A stretch of 64,000 nucleotides of DNA, from contig NZ_JACHMN010000001.1 in the NCBI RefSeq assembly GCF_014204945.1, positions 1,284,791 through 1,348,790 on the forward strand. The letters run 5' to 3'. Position 1 is the first letter of the stretch. The number at the start of each line of letters is the position of its first letter. The stretch comes from Allocatelliglobosispora scoriae. GTDB taxonomy: Bacteria > Actinomycetota > Actinomycetes > Mycobacteriales > Micromonosporaceae. The notes beneath the pieces are model-generated. The model had not been told where the DNA came from and did no database searches. It saw only the letters and a list, made by a program, of their open reading frames with translations. This document shows positions 20,776-28,868 of the stretch, one piece after another. Position numbers and translations under genes: made by a program.

Positions 20776-22389
20776 TCACGAGGCTTCGGCATCAGGGACG
20801 ACCGCCGGTTCCGGCAGCTCGGCCCCCTGGTGGCGGGGCAGGGTGAAGGCGAACCGGGTGCCGGTTTCCGCCGTGGTGTCGAGTGTGATGGTGCCGCCGT
20901 GGTACTCGACGATCTTCTTGCACAACGCCAGGCCGATGCCGTTTCCGGGATAGGCGTCGCGGTTGTGCAGGCGCTGGAAGATGACGAAGATCCGGTCGGC
21001 GTACTCGCTGCCGATGCCGATGCCGTTGTCGGCGAAAACGAACCGCCACATGCCGGGATCGGTGTCGGGCTCCACGGTCAGGGAAACGACGGGAACCCGG
21101 TCGGGTGCCCGGAACTTCACGGCGTTGGAGAGCAGGTTCTGCAGGAGCATGCCCAGCTGGGTGGGGTCGCCGTCGACAACCGGCAGCGGATCGTGGCGCA
21201 GGTCGGCGCCGGCATCGTTGACCGCGATGCTCAGCGCAGCCGTCGTGTGCTGCCAGATCTGTTCGAGGTCGACCGGGGTGTAGGCGTCGTGCAGGCGGCC
21301 GACACGGGAGAACGCCAGCAGGTCGTTGATGAGGGTCTGCATCCGGGTCGCGCCGTCGACCGCGAACTCGATGTACTGGTTGGCACGGTCGTCGAGCTGG
21401 TCGGCGTACCGCCGCTGCAGCAGCTGGCAGAAGGACGCGACCTTCCGCAGCGGCTCCTGCAGATCGTGGGAGGCGACGTAGGCGAACTGCTCCAGCTCGG
21501 AGTTGGACCGGGCGAGATCGGCGGCATAGGCATCTTTCGCCTGCTCGGCGGCGTGGCTGACCGCGAGCTCGTCGACGAGCCTGCGACGCATCGCCTCGAC
21601 CTCGGCTGCCACCGATCGCAGATCCGCGGGGCCGCCGGTGGCGATGGGATGGGTGAAGTCGCCCGCGGAGACGAGCCGCAGCTGCCGGGACAGGCTCTCC
21701 AACGGAGCGTTGATACCGCGGCGCAGGCCGAGGTAGACGAGGGCCGCCAGGGCGATGATCGCCAGGCCGATCGCGGTGAACAGCCAGGTCCGCAAGACCC
21801 TGGCCTGGCGCAGGTCGCCGCTCGCCGCAGCCTGCTGCTGACGCAGGTGCTCCTGCTGGAGGGTCACCGCCGCACGCAGCGCGTCGAACTCCTGCTTCCC
21901 CGTGTCGGTGAGGGCTGCGGGCAGCGGCACAGGCCGGCCGGCCGGAGCGGTGACGATGGGCTGGGCGACGTCGTGTCGCCACCGCTCGGCGAGCTCGATC
22001 ACCAGGTCCAGATCGGCGGTCGCGGCTTGATCGCCGGCGGTGAGGGTCCGCAGCTGCGCCACGGCCGTGTCCTGCTGCCTGCGGCCGCTGGAGTAGGGCT
22101 CGAGGAAGTCGGCCTGCCCGGTGATCGCGTACCCGCGTACCCCCGTCTCCTGGTTGATCAGGGAGTTCTCCAGCTGGACCGCCGCGATCAGCGCGGGGTT
22201 GCTGCGGCTGTTGAGCTGGTTGCTGATCGTGGTGGCGTAGGAGAAGTACCAGACGGCCAGGAGGGAGAGCCCGATCAGCACCACCAGCGCGCCGGTCATG
22301 CCCGCGGCGAGCCAGCGCCGGGTGGTCCAGCTGCCGGTACGCGGCAGCCGGCGGTCAGCGGATTCTGGCGCGGCCTGTCGGGGTGTCAC
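20776..22389 (-). CDS. CHASE3-HAMP sensor histidine kinase
   Basis: 537 aa. TM1 (about residues 26-50) and TM2 (about 200-222) bracket an extracellular four-helix CHASE3-type sensor (LENSLINQETGVRGYAITGQ is characteristic). Then HAMP, a coiled coil, and HisKA with the phospho-His in YVASHDLQEPLRK, which is the phytochrome/bacteriophytochrome-kinase variant. The HATPase has N box LLSNAVKF, G1 DNGIGIG and G2 GNGIGLALCKKI. The frame is open to a TTG at 22437, but the GTG at 22389 has GGAG at good spacing. It is divergent from a single-domain-type response regulator, its likely partner. Confidence 0.9.
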   Translation of the reverse strand: MTPRQAAPESADRRLPRTGSWTTRRWLAAGMTGALVVLIGLSLLAVWYFSYATTISNQLNSRSNPALIAAVQLENSLINQETGVRGYAITGQADFLEPYSSGRRQQDTAVAQLRTLTAGDQAATADLDLVIELAERWRHDVAQPIVTAPAGRPVPLPAALTDTGKQEFDALRAAVTLQQEHLRQQQAAASGDLRQARVLRTWLFTAIGLAIIALAALVYLGLRRGINAPLESLSRQLRLVSAGDFTHPIATGGPADLRSVAAEVEAMRRRLVDELAVSHAAEQAKDAYAADLARSNSELEQFAYVASHDLQEPLRKVASFCQLLQRRYADQLDDRANQYIEFAVDGATRMQTLINDLLAFSRVGRLHDAYTPVDLEQIWQHTTAALSIAVNDAGADLRHDPLPVVDGDPTQLGMLLQNLLSNAVKFRAPDRVPVVSLTVEPDTDPGMWRFVFADNGIGIGSEYADRIFVIFQRLHNRDAYPGNGIGLALCKKIVEYHGGTITLDTTAETGTRFAFTLPRHQGAELPEPAVVPDAEAS

Positions 22390-22455
22390 AGCGGCTCCGG
22401 TGCGGAGAGAGTCGGGGCTCGTGGCCGTTCGCCACAAACCCAGCGGAGCTTACCC

Positions 22456-22475
22456 GCGACAACAGTTGTTGTCGC
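22456..22475. promoter_or_regulatory. Inverted repeat between the divergent kinase and response-regulator genes
   Basis: GCGACAAC-AGTT-GTTGTCGC: perfect 8-bp arms and a 4-base centre, midway in the 115-bp divergent gap. It could be an operator for the HTH-containing response-regulator protein or for another regulator. Confidence 0.5.
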
Positions 22476-22504
22476 TGGGGGTCGGTGGGCCTAAGGTGGT
22501 GGCC

Positions 22505-23287
22505 GTGATCGACGAGCCTTCAGGCGCCATTGCCGAGCCGGGTACCCGGGCCGCGGCCGTCCTCACCGAGCTCGTCGACCGGCTCGCCGACCCTGACGAC
22601 CCGCACCCGCAGCAGGCTCTGGACCGGCTCGCGGTCCTGTTCGAAGTCCAGACCGCCGTCGGCATGCACATCCGGCAGGCCGCCGCCGATGCCGCAGCGG
22701 CCGGGGCCAACTACGCCCAGATCGGCGCCGCCTGCCGCATGACCCGCCAAGGCGCCCGCCGACGCTGGCCCGGCCTCGTCTTCGCCCGACCTGCCCACAC
22801 CAGCGCTGAAGGAGCCGACCCCGTGATCGCCGACCTCACCCACACCTACACAGTGCTACTGATCGAGGACGACGACGCCGACGCCATGCTCATCGAGGAA
22901 GCCCTCATCGAACACGGCATGACCCGCACCGTCCACCGCGCCGACGACGGCATTTCGGCCCTCGAGTTCCTCCGCGACGACACGTCACCGCGCCCCGACC
23001 TGATCGTGCTGGACCTGAACATGCCGCGGATGAACGGCCGCGAGGTCCTCGCCGTCCTCAAGCACGACCCCAGCCTCTCGACGATCCCCGTCGTCGTCCT
23101 CACCACCTCCACCGCCCCGGACGACATCAACGGCGCCTACCGCGAGCACGCCAACGCCTACGTCACCAAACCCGTCAGCCTCGACGACTTCCTCAGCACG
23201 GTCCAGAGCATCGACGCGTTCTTCCTCAGCACCGCCACCCCGCCCTCCGCGGCCGGTGCCGAACCCGGACGCCAGGAAGAACGGTGA
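22505..23287 (+). CDS. HTH-like N-terminus fused to an Rcp1-type response-regulator receiver
   Basis: 260 aa from a GTG at 22505. Residues 1-105 are helical and include a helix-turn-helix-like stretch (GANYAQIGAACRMTRQGARRRW). Residues 112-245 are a receiver domain: acidic pocket EDDD, phospho-Asp in VLDLNMPRMNG, Thr/Ser in LTTSTAP, Lys in VTKP. There is no output domain after the receiver, like the small Rcp1 partners of phytochrome-type kinases. An internal GTG at 22823, with GAAGGAG at 22808-22814, would give a 154-aa receiver alone, so two products are possible. It is divergent from the CHASE3 kinase gene. Confidence 0.85.
   Translation: MIDEPSGAIAEPGTRAAAVLTELVDRLADPDDPHPQQALDRLAVLFEVQTAVGMHIRQAAADAAAAGANYAQIGAACRMTRQGARRRWPGLVFARPAHTSAEGADPVIADLTHTYTVLLIEDDDADAMLIEEALIEHGMTRTVHRADDGISALEFLRDDTSPRPDLIVLDLNMPRMNGREVLAVLKHDPSLSTIPVVVLTTSTAPDDINGAYREHANAYVTKPVSLDDFLSTVQSIDAFFLSTATPPSAAGAEPGRQEER
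22808..22825 (+). promoter_or_regulatory. Internal ribosome binding site and GTG start for a receiver-only product
   Basis: GAAGGAG, eight bases, then GTG, in frame inside the response-regulator gene. It begins exactly at the domain boundary before the receiver (VIADLTHTYTVLLIEDD). It is stronger than any ribosome site at the 22505 start. Confidence 0.55.
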
Positions 23288-23332
23288 GCCGCCCTTCCGC
23301 CGGATCGGCATAGCTCCTCCGGAGCCGACAGG

Positions 23333-23366
23333 GCGGCCGTGGCGCCCTGCCGGGCGCCACGGCCGC
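23333..23366. terminator. Bidirectional terminator between convergent genes
   Basis: A perfect 15-bp GC-rich stem (23333-23347 with 23352-23366) and a 4-base loop lie between the response regulator and the GH43-like gene. Confidence 0.75.
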
Positions 23367-23387
23367 ACACTGCCGCATCGGGGCCTG

Positions 23388-25391
23388 TCAGTAGACCTCC
23401 AGCTCCGCGAACTGCATCCGGTAGGTCGGGTCGTTCGGGTTGGTGTTGCGCAGGCTGGTGCCGGTCACCCGGAGATACCGCGCGCTCTGAGCACCGAACC
23501 CGATCCGCTGCGGCGCGGCCCCGGCCGGGGCCGGGTAGCCCGTGCGGACGGTCGCCGTCGACCACGTGCTGCCGTTGCTCGACACCTCCACCCGGAAGTC
23601 GACCGGGAATCCCTGGCCGGCGTTGCCCGCGTCGGAGCGCGGGTAGAGCAGCACCCGGTTGACCGAGCGGAGCGCGCCCAGGTCCACCTGGACCCACTCG
23701 GTGTGGTTCGCTCCCAGCGCGTTATTCGACGACCAGCCCATCGCGGTCGGCGTCGAGGTGGTGGCGCCGTCGTTGACCGCCGCCACGCCCCAGCCCGCGA
23801 ACTCCGCCGAACTGCTCGCGGTCCGCGCCCCGCCGGACGCCGTATTCGTGGCGCCGATGGTGGTCTCGAACTTCGAGGTCCGGTTCGCCTCGGCGTTCCA
23901 GGTCACGCCGTTGTCGTTGCTGTACGCCTCACCGCCGCCCGGGTAGGGCGCGGCGTCGTTGTAGGTCAGCCCGTAGCAGCCCGAGGTGGTCGCCGACTGC
24001 ACCAGGATGCCGTATCGGACGCCCGCCGTGACCGCGATGTTGGGGGCGACGGTGATGTTGCGGGGCGCCCAGCCGACCGACGACGCGGGCACCGTGGTGG
24101 TGGCGAGCGTCGCGCCGGGCTGCAGTCCGGCGTTGACCGCCACGATGCTCACCTGGAGTCCCGCGTTGGCACCGCCCATCTGGAACGTGGTGTAGGAGGC
24201 ACCGGTCAGCGTTCCGCTGCGCGAGGCGACGAAGGTCTGCAACCGCCGCAGGCCGCCCGAACGGATGTCGCACCAGGTGCGGTAGCGGTCCGACCCGCCG
24301 GACTGGTCCCGGTCGGCGGCGGGCGCCGCGCTGGACGCGGACCCGGTCGACAGGGCCAGTGTCACGGTGTTCTGGCAGCTGAAGGGCTGCACGTCGCCGT
24401 TGGCGGCGAAGGTCAGCGGCGCCCAGTGGAAATTCGCCAGCGCCTCGTTGTTCTGCCCGTTCCACAGGTCGCTGCCGTAGAGCCAGGCCGTACCGGTGGT
24501 GGTCGGGATCGCGGCGACCAGCGACGGCTGACCCCCGCACGAGTTGGCGTTGATGCTGACCGGTGCCGACCAGCTGCCCAGCGGCGAGGCGGCCCGCTTC
24601 ACCCAGGTCTGGGTGCCGCCGCAGTAGGCGCAGGTCGGCCCGTAGACGTAGTAGTAGACGCCGTCGCGCTTGAACATCGACGGTGCCTCGGTGTGCAGCG
24701 AGTTCAGCCGGATGTAGCTGCCGGTGCCGCTGGTGTATGCCGCGTTGAGCCGCTCGATGACCTGGTCGTGGCCGCTGCGGATGTCGGTGTAGGCGAGGTA
24801 CGCCGTGCCGTCGTCGTCCACGAACAGGTCGTGGTCGCCGTTGACGAAGCTGCCGGGCGTGCCCATCAGCGCGATCGTCGGCTCGGCCACCTCGGTGAAC
24901 GGGCCGGCCGGGGTGGCCGAGGTGAAGACGTGGTAGCCGCTGGCGTTGTCGTAGCTGTTGATCCACAGGACGTACTGTCCGGTCCCCGCGTTGAAGACCA
25001 CGTGCGGGCGGTAGCAGCCGTAGCGCGGCGGAGCGCATCGGCCCTGCCATAGCGCGTTCGCGGCGTCGAAGAGGAAGCCCTCGTCGGTCCAGCCCTGAAG
25101 GTCGCTGGAGCTGTAGACCTTGAACCCGCAGAACGGGGTGCCGGTGGTCGACAGCGCGTAGCCGCAGTCGTAGCTGGTGCCGTAGAGGTAGTAGCGGCCG
25201 CCGAACAGGGCCAGGTCGCCGTCGTGCGCGTCGACGGCGTTGCCCGCGACGTCGTAGCGGGTGACCTGGTTGCCGGCGGAGTCGAAGTTGACGATGGTGG
25301 TGGTGTAGGCGGCCGACGCCGGGGCGGCGGCGAGCCCGGTGAGGCCTGCCACGAACAGCAGGAGCGTGACGATGAACGCGGGACGACGCAT
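23388..25391 (-). CDS. Secreted GH43-like glycosidase with C-terminal discoidin (F5/8 C) domain
   Basis: 667 aa. Signal peptide to about residue 28. The five-bladed propeller (about 30-320) has the GH43 catalytic set: Asp in DAHDGDL (base), Asp in FVDDDGTAY (modulator) and Glu in HTEAPSMF (acid). A middle beta domain (about 355-505) precedes a C-terminal F5/8 C/CBM32-like domain (about 530-665, ending MQFAELEVY). The subfamily and substrate are not assignable; being beside a rhamnosidase suggests side-chain removal from pectin or an arabinogalactan-type polymer. The start at 25391 has GAGGAAG. An alternative ATG at 25418 overlaps the upstream stop (TGATG), so it is in any case coupled to the GH78 gene. 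Confidence 0.82.
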   Translation of the reverse strand: MRRPAFIVTLLLFVAGLTGLAAAPASAAYTTTIVNFDSAGNQVTRYDVAGNAVDAHDGDLALFGGRYYLYGTSYDCGYALSTTGTPFCGFKVYSSSDLQGWTDEGFLFDAANALWQGRCAPPRYGCYRPHVVFNAGTGQYVLWINSYDNASGYHVFTSATPAGPFTEVAEPTIALMGTPGSFVNGDHDLFVDDDGTAYLAYTDIRSGHDQVIERLNAAYTSGTGSYIRLNSLHTEAPSMFKRDGVYYYVYGPTCAYCGGTQTWVKRAASPLGSWSAPVSINANSCGGQPSLVAAIPTTTGTAWLYGSDLWNGQNNEALANFHWAPLTFAANGDVQPFSCQNTVTLALSTGSASSAAPAADRDQSGGSDRYRTWCDIRSGGLRRLQTFVASRSGTLTGASYTTFQMGGANAGLQVSIVAVNAGLQPGATLATTTVPASSVGWAPRNITVAPNIAVTAGVRYGILVQSATTSGCYGLTYNDAAPYPGGGEAYSNDNGVTWNAEANRTSKFETTIGATNTASGGARTASSSAEFAGWGVAAVNDGATTSTPTAMGWSSNNALGANHTEWVQVDLGALRSVNRVLLYPRSDAGNAGQGFPVDFRVEVSSNGSTWSTATVRTGYPAPAGAAPQRIGFGAQSARYLRVTGTSLRNTNPNDPTYRMQFAELEVY

Positions 25392-25417
25392 CGATGACTT
25401 CCTCTCTGATCTGCGCA

Positions 25418-28400
25418 TCAGCCGACCCGGAGCTCGGCCAGCTGAAAACGGAACCGGGTCGGCTCATCGGCGGCGGGGGTACCCAGCCGGGTGACGAGGA
25501 CCCGTACGTAGCGGGCGGTGGTGGCGGTCAGCACGTAGGACTGCGCCGTCCCGTTGGGGTTGGCCTGCCCGGTGACGGTGCGGACGGTGGTGTAGGTCCC
25601 GCTGCCCGAAGCCCTGGTGGCGATGGTGAAGTCGACCGGGAAGCCCGCGGTGCCGCCTCCGGACGCGGCCGTGTCGGTCCGCGGGAAGAGCGTCAGCGTC
25701 GAGATCGGACGGTCGACGCCGAGGTCCAGCTCGACCCATACCCCGCCGACGGCCGGCCCGGGGAACTCGTTGCTGGTGTAGCCCTTCGCCCCGCCGACGC
25801 TGGTGGTGGTGCCGTCGAAGGCGAAGGCCCGGTTCCAGTCGCCGTTCTCCAGCGTGTCGCTCGCGGTGACCACGGTGTGCGCGGGCGGCACGGCGAGTTC
25901 GGCCAACTGCAGCCGGTAGTAGACGCCCGCCTCGTCGTGCGCGGGCGCGCCCAGCCTGGTGGCCTGCACGCGCAGGTAGCGGGCCCGGGTCGGGGTGAAG
26001 CCGTAGGTCTGCGGCACCCCGTTCGGATTGGCCTGCCCGGTCACCGTGCGGACCGTCGTGTAGGAGCCGGCGCCGTTGGCTCTTGCCTGGATCGTGAAGT
26101 CCACCGGGAAGCCCGGGGTTCCCCCGCCGGTGGCGGTGGTGTCGGTACGCGGGAAGAGCCGCAGCGCGTCCAGGTCGGTGTCGGCGCCGAGGTCGACCTC
26201 GACCCAGACCGGTGCGCCGCTGACATCGGGGTTCAGCGTGTAGTCGCTGGTGTAGCCGCGCGAGCCGGCGACGCTGTTCAGGGTGCCGTCGGTCAGCCTC
26301 GCCCGACCCCAGTCGCTGTTCTCCAGCGAGTTGTTGCTCGTCACCGGCTTGCCCTGGGCGATGTTGCCCGCGCCGGGGACGGTGCCGCCGGTGCCGGTCT
26401 CGCCGAAAATCCAGGTGCCCGGCGCGGCGGTGAAGTAGACGAAGTTCGCGTCGCTGCTCTGGTAGGCCAGCCCGGCCACGCTGCCGGTGGGCGCGCCGCC
26501 GGTGTAGACGGTGGTGCCGTTGGCGGTGATCGTCACCGCGCTCATGCCGAGCTTCGGTACGCCGATCGACGCCGTGGTGCCCGCCGGGGAGACCACCTTC
26601 AGGCTCGCCTGGGTGCCCGACGGACGGCTCAGCTCGACGTCGATCGTCCCCTTCACCGTCGGCACCGCCACGTCGAGCGAGCTGAACCCGCCGACCTGCG
26701 GCGTGACCTGGTAGGCCGCGTACCCGGGCTGCGTCGGTCGGACCCCCGCGGCGTAGGCGGAGAGCACGTAGAGCGGGCCGCCGTTCCAGGCGTGGTTGTC
26801 GGTCCCGCCGCCGCCCTTGCTCCACAGCTCCCACAGCGTGTAGCCCGGGTCGCTGACCTGGGAGGCGTAACGCGAGCGCATCCGGGCCTCGGCCGCGGCC
26901 GGGTTTCCCATCAGGTAGAGCGCCTCCAGCACGTAGAACTCCAGGTACGGGCTGGCGTTCTGGTGGGCGCCCAGCACGTTGACGATCGCCGGGTAGGTCG
27001 ACGGCGCGGCCAGTCCGGCCACCACGGCGAGGGCGTTGCCGCGGTCGTCGGTGTCGCCGCCGTAGCCGGGCGAGCGGTACTCCCCCTGCGCCGGACGCCA
27101 CAGCACCCGGTTGAAGTTGTTGGCGATGCTGGTCCGCTTCGCCTGCAGCCCGGCGACGTCACCGGTGTTGCCGGTCAGCTGCGCCATCTTGATCGCGGTG
27201 TCCAATGCCAGGTAGTACCAGGCGTTGTCGAGCACCCGGGCGTCGATGTTGGCGCCCCAGTCCTCCCAGTCCCAGTTCCCGGCCCGGTGGTTGACGAGCC
27301 CGTCGGCGTCGAGCGTCCACAGGTTCAGGTACTTCTTGACCTCCGGGTAGGCGTTGCCGACCGTGACGGAGTCCCCGGTGTAGGTGTAGAACGTCCACAG
27401 CGACCAGACCGAGGCGAGCATCTGCGTGGGCAGCTCGCTGCTCCAGCTGCCGGCCGGGACCGGGGAGTAGAGCTCGCCGCCGGTCTTCTGCCAGGCGGTC
27501 AGCTCGTTGATCGCCTTGCGGCCCAGGTCCTGGGAGCGGATGTCGAAGGTGTAGAAGCCCTCTTTGAGCTGGTTGACCACGTCGCCCCACCACTGGGCGC
27601 GCTCGCGGGTCGGGCAGTCGAAGTAGTTGTCGCGCATGTTCAGGTACATGGTGCGCGCGGCCTTGGTCCACAGCGTGTTGAAGAACGCGTCGTTGCTGGT
27701 GAAGGAGCCGGCCATGTCGGTGTCGTAGCCGCTCTCCCGGTACTGCAGCGCCGTGATCGTGACCCCGGCGGGGACGGTGTACTCCACGGCGGTGCCGCTC
27801 ATCCAGCCGAGCGCCTCGAACTCCTGGACGCCGCCGGTGGTGACGTAGGTGGCCCGGACGTTGGCCTCGCCGCCGTCGTTGTAGTGGTCGGTGCGCACCC
27901 CGATGGTCAGGCCCGCCGGGGCGTTCACCTTGAGGTAGGGCGTGACCTGGATGTTGGAGGGCAGCTTGGCGCTGATCACGCCGCCGTTGCCCTGTGTCGG
28001 CAGCGAGGCGGCGTTGGCGTAGTCGCGCAGCGCGCTGAACCGCAACGCCGGGATGGGCCGCTTGACCAGCGCGTTCCACGGCGCGGCTCCGGCGGCGCCC
28101 TTATCGGTCGCGGTGGCCCAGGAGGTGTCGGTGAAGGAGCCTGACTGCCAGTTGGCCATCGGCCCGGCGGTGCGGGCGTCGTAGTAGACATTGGACTCCG
28201 ACAGCCGGTAGTTGGGTTGGGTGCCGGTCGTCTCGTGCTGGTAGCCGGGGTGGTTGACCGCCCGCCAGGAGCTGTCGCTGACCACCCGGGCGGTCGTGCC
28301 GCCGACGACGATGTCGGACTGCACGAGCAGGCCGCCCTGGCCGCTGCTCTTGTGCGAGAAGCCGTCCTTGCCGAAGTTCCAGGCCAGGATCGCGATCGTG

Positions 28401-28780
28401 TTGCGCCCGGCCGTCAGGTAGGGCGCGAGGTCCTTCTCGTCGTAGTAGGTGTCGGTGGGGTTGGGCCCGCGTTTGAGGCCGCCTTCGAAGGTGACCAGGG
28501 TGCCGTTGACCCACAGCCAGTATTTCGAGTCGACCGCGATGCTGGTCAGCGCCGAGCTGGGAGCGGCGGTCAGGTCGACGGTCTTGCGGAAGGCGACCCA
28601 CTGGTCGGCGCTGCTGGACGCGGTCCAGATCCAGCGCGCACCGACGGCGAAGCCCGCCGGCTGCGGGTCGGCCGACAGGGCGGAGTGGGCCTGGGCGGTG
28701 GTGGTGCCGGACAGCACCGTGCCGCCGAGAAGGAGGGTACTGACGAGAAGGGAGAGGAGACGTGCTGGCGTGCGGACCAT
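25418..28780 (-). CDS. Secreted GH78 alpha-L-rhamnosidase with two tandem discoidin domains
   Basis: 1120 aa. Signal peptide to about residue 31 (AQAHS). The N-terminal beta-sandwich domains of bacterial rhamnosidases precede an (alpha/alpha)6 barrel at about 330-690, with CPTRERAQWWGD (general acid region, about residue 390) and LWELW (about 650) as the expected acidic sites. The GH78 C-terminal beta domain follows (SPAGTTASIGVPKLG). The last 310 residues hold two closely similar F5/8 C domains, each ending LQLAEL and encoded by internal DNA repeats (about 25430-25860 and 25895-26330). It releases L-rhamnose outside the cell. GGAGGT precedes the ATG, and a RhaR-type operator lies at 28835-28846. 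Confidence 0.92.
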   Translation of the reverse strand: MVRTPARLLSLLVSTLLLGGTVLSGTTTAQAHSALSADPQPAGFAVGARWIWTASSSADQWVAFRKTVDLTAAPSSALTSIAVDSKYWLWVNGTLVTFEGGLKRGPNPTDTYYDEKDLAPYLTAGRNTIAILAWNFGKDGFSHKSSGQGGLLVQSDIVVGGTTARVVSDSSWRAVNHPGYQHETTGTQPNYRLSESNVYYDARTAGPMANWQSGSFTDTSWATATDKGAAGAAPWNALVKRPIPALRFSALRDYANAASLPTQGNGGVISAKLPSNIQVTPYLKVNAPAGLTIGVRTDHYNDGGEANVRATYVTTGGVQEFEALGWMSGTAVEYTVPAGVTITALQYRESGYDTDMAGSFTSNDAFFNTLWTKAARTMYLNMRDNYFDCPTRERAQWWGDVVNQLKEGFYTFDIRSQDLGRKAINELTAWQKTGGELYSPVPAGSWSSELPTQMLASVWSLWTFYTYTGDSVTVGNAYPEVKKYLNLWTLDADGLVNHRAGNWDWEDWGANIDARVLDNAWYYLALDTAIKMAQLTGNTGDVAGLQAKRTSIANNFNRVLWRPAQGEYRSPGYGGDTDDRGNALAVVAGLAAPSTYPAIVNVLGAHQNASPYLEFYVLEALYLMGNPAAAEARMRSRYASQVSDPGYTLWELWSKGGGGTDNHAWNGGPLYVLSAYAAGVRPTQPGYAAYQVTPQVGGFSSLDVAVPTVKGTIDVELSRPSGTQASLKVVSPAGTTASIGVPKLGMSAVTITANGTTVYTGGAPTGSVAGLAYQSSDANFVYFTAAPGTWIFGETGTGGTVPGAGNIAQGKPVTSNNSLENSDWGRARLTDGTLNSVAGSRGYTSDYTLNPDVSGAPVWVEVDLGADTDLDALRLFPRTDTTATGGGTPGFPVDFTIQARANGAGSYTTVRTVTGQANPNGVPQTYGFTPTRARYLRVQATRLGAPAHDEAGVYYRLQLAELAVPPAHTVVTASDTLENGDWNRAFAFDGTTTSVGGAKGYTSNEFPGPAVGGVWVELDLGVDRPISTLTLFPRTDTAASGGGTAGFPVDFTIATRASGSGTYTTVRTVTGQANPNGTAQSYVLTATTARYVRVLVTRLGTPAADEPTRFRFQLAELRVG

Positions 28781-28834
28781 CGAGACGACCTCCAGGGACG
28801 GAAGGACGGTGCAGGGAACGCTGTAGAACAGTGG

Positions 28835-28846
28835 TGAATCGTTTCA
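28835..28846. promoter_or_regulatory. RhaR-type operator for the GH78/GH43-like operon
   Basis: TGAATCGTTTCA, 55 bases before the GH78 start and between it and rhaB. It matches the TGAAACGTTTCA family of sites elsewhere in the window at 11 of 12 positions. Confidence 0.65.
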
Positions 28847-28868
28847 AAAGTGCGGTCGAACTGCGGCC

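Noticed and set aside
25394..28144. 916-aa frame opposite the GH78 gene
   Set aside because: Antisense shadow; the GH78 catalytic and discoidin motifs are on the minus strand.
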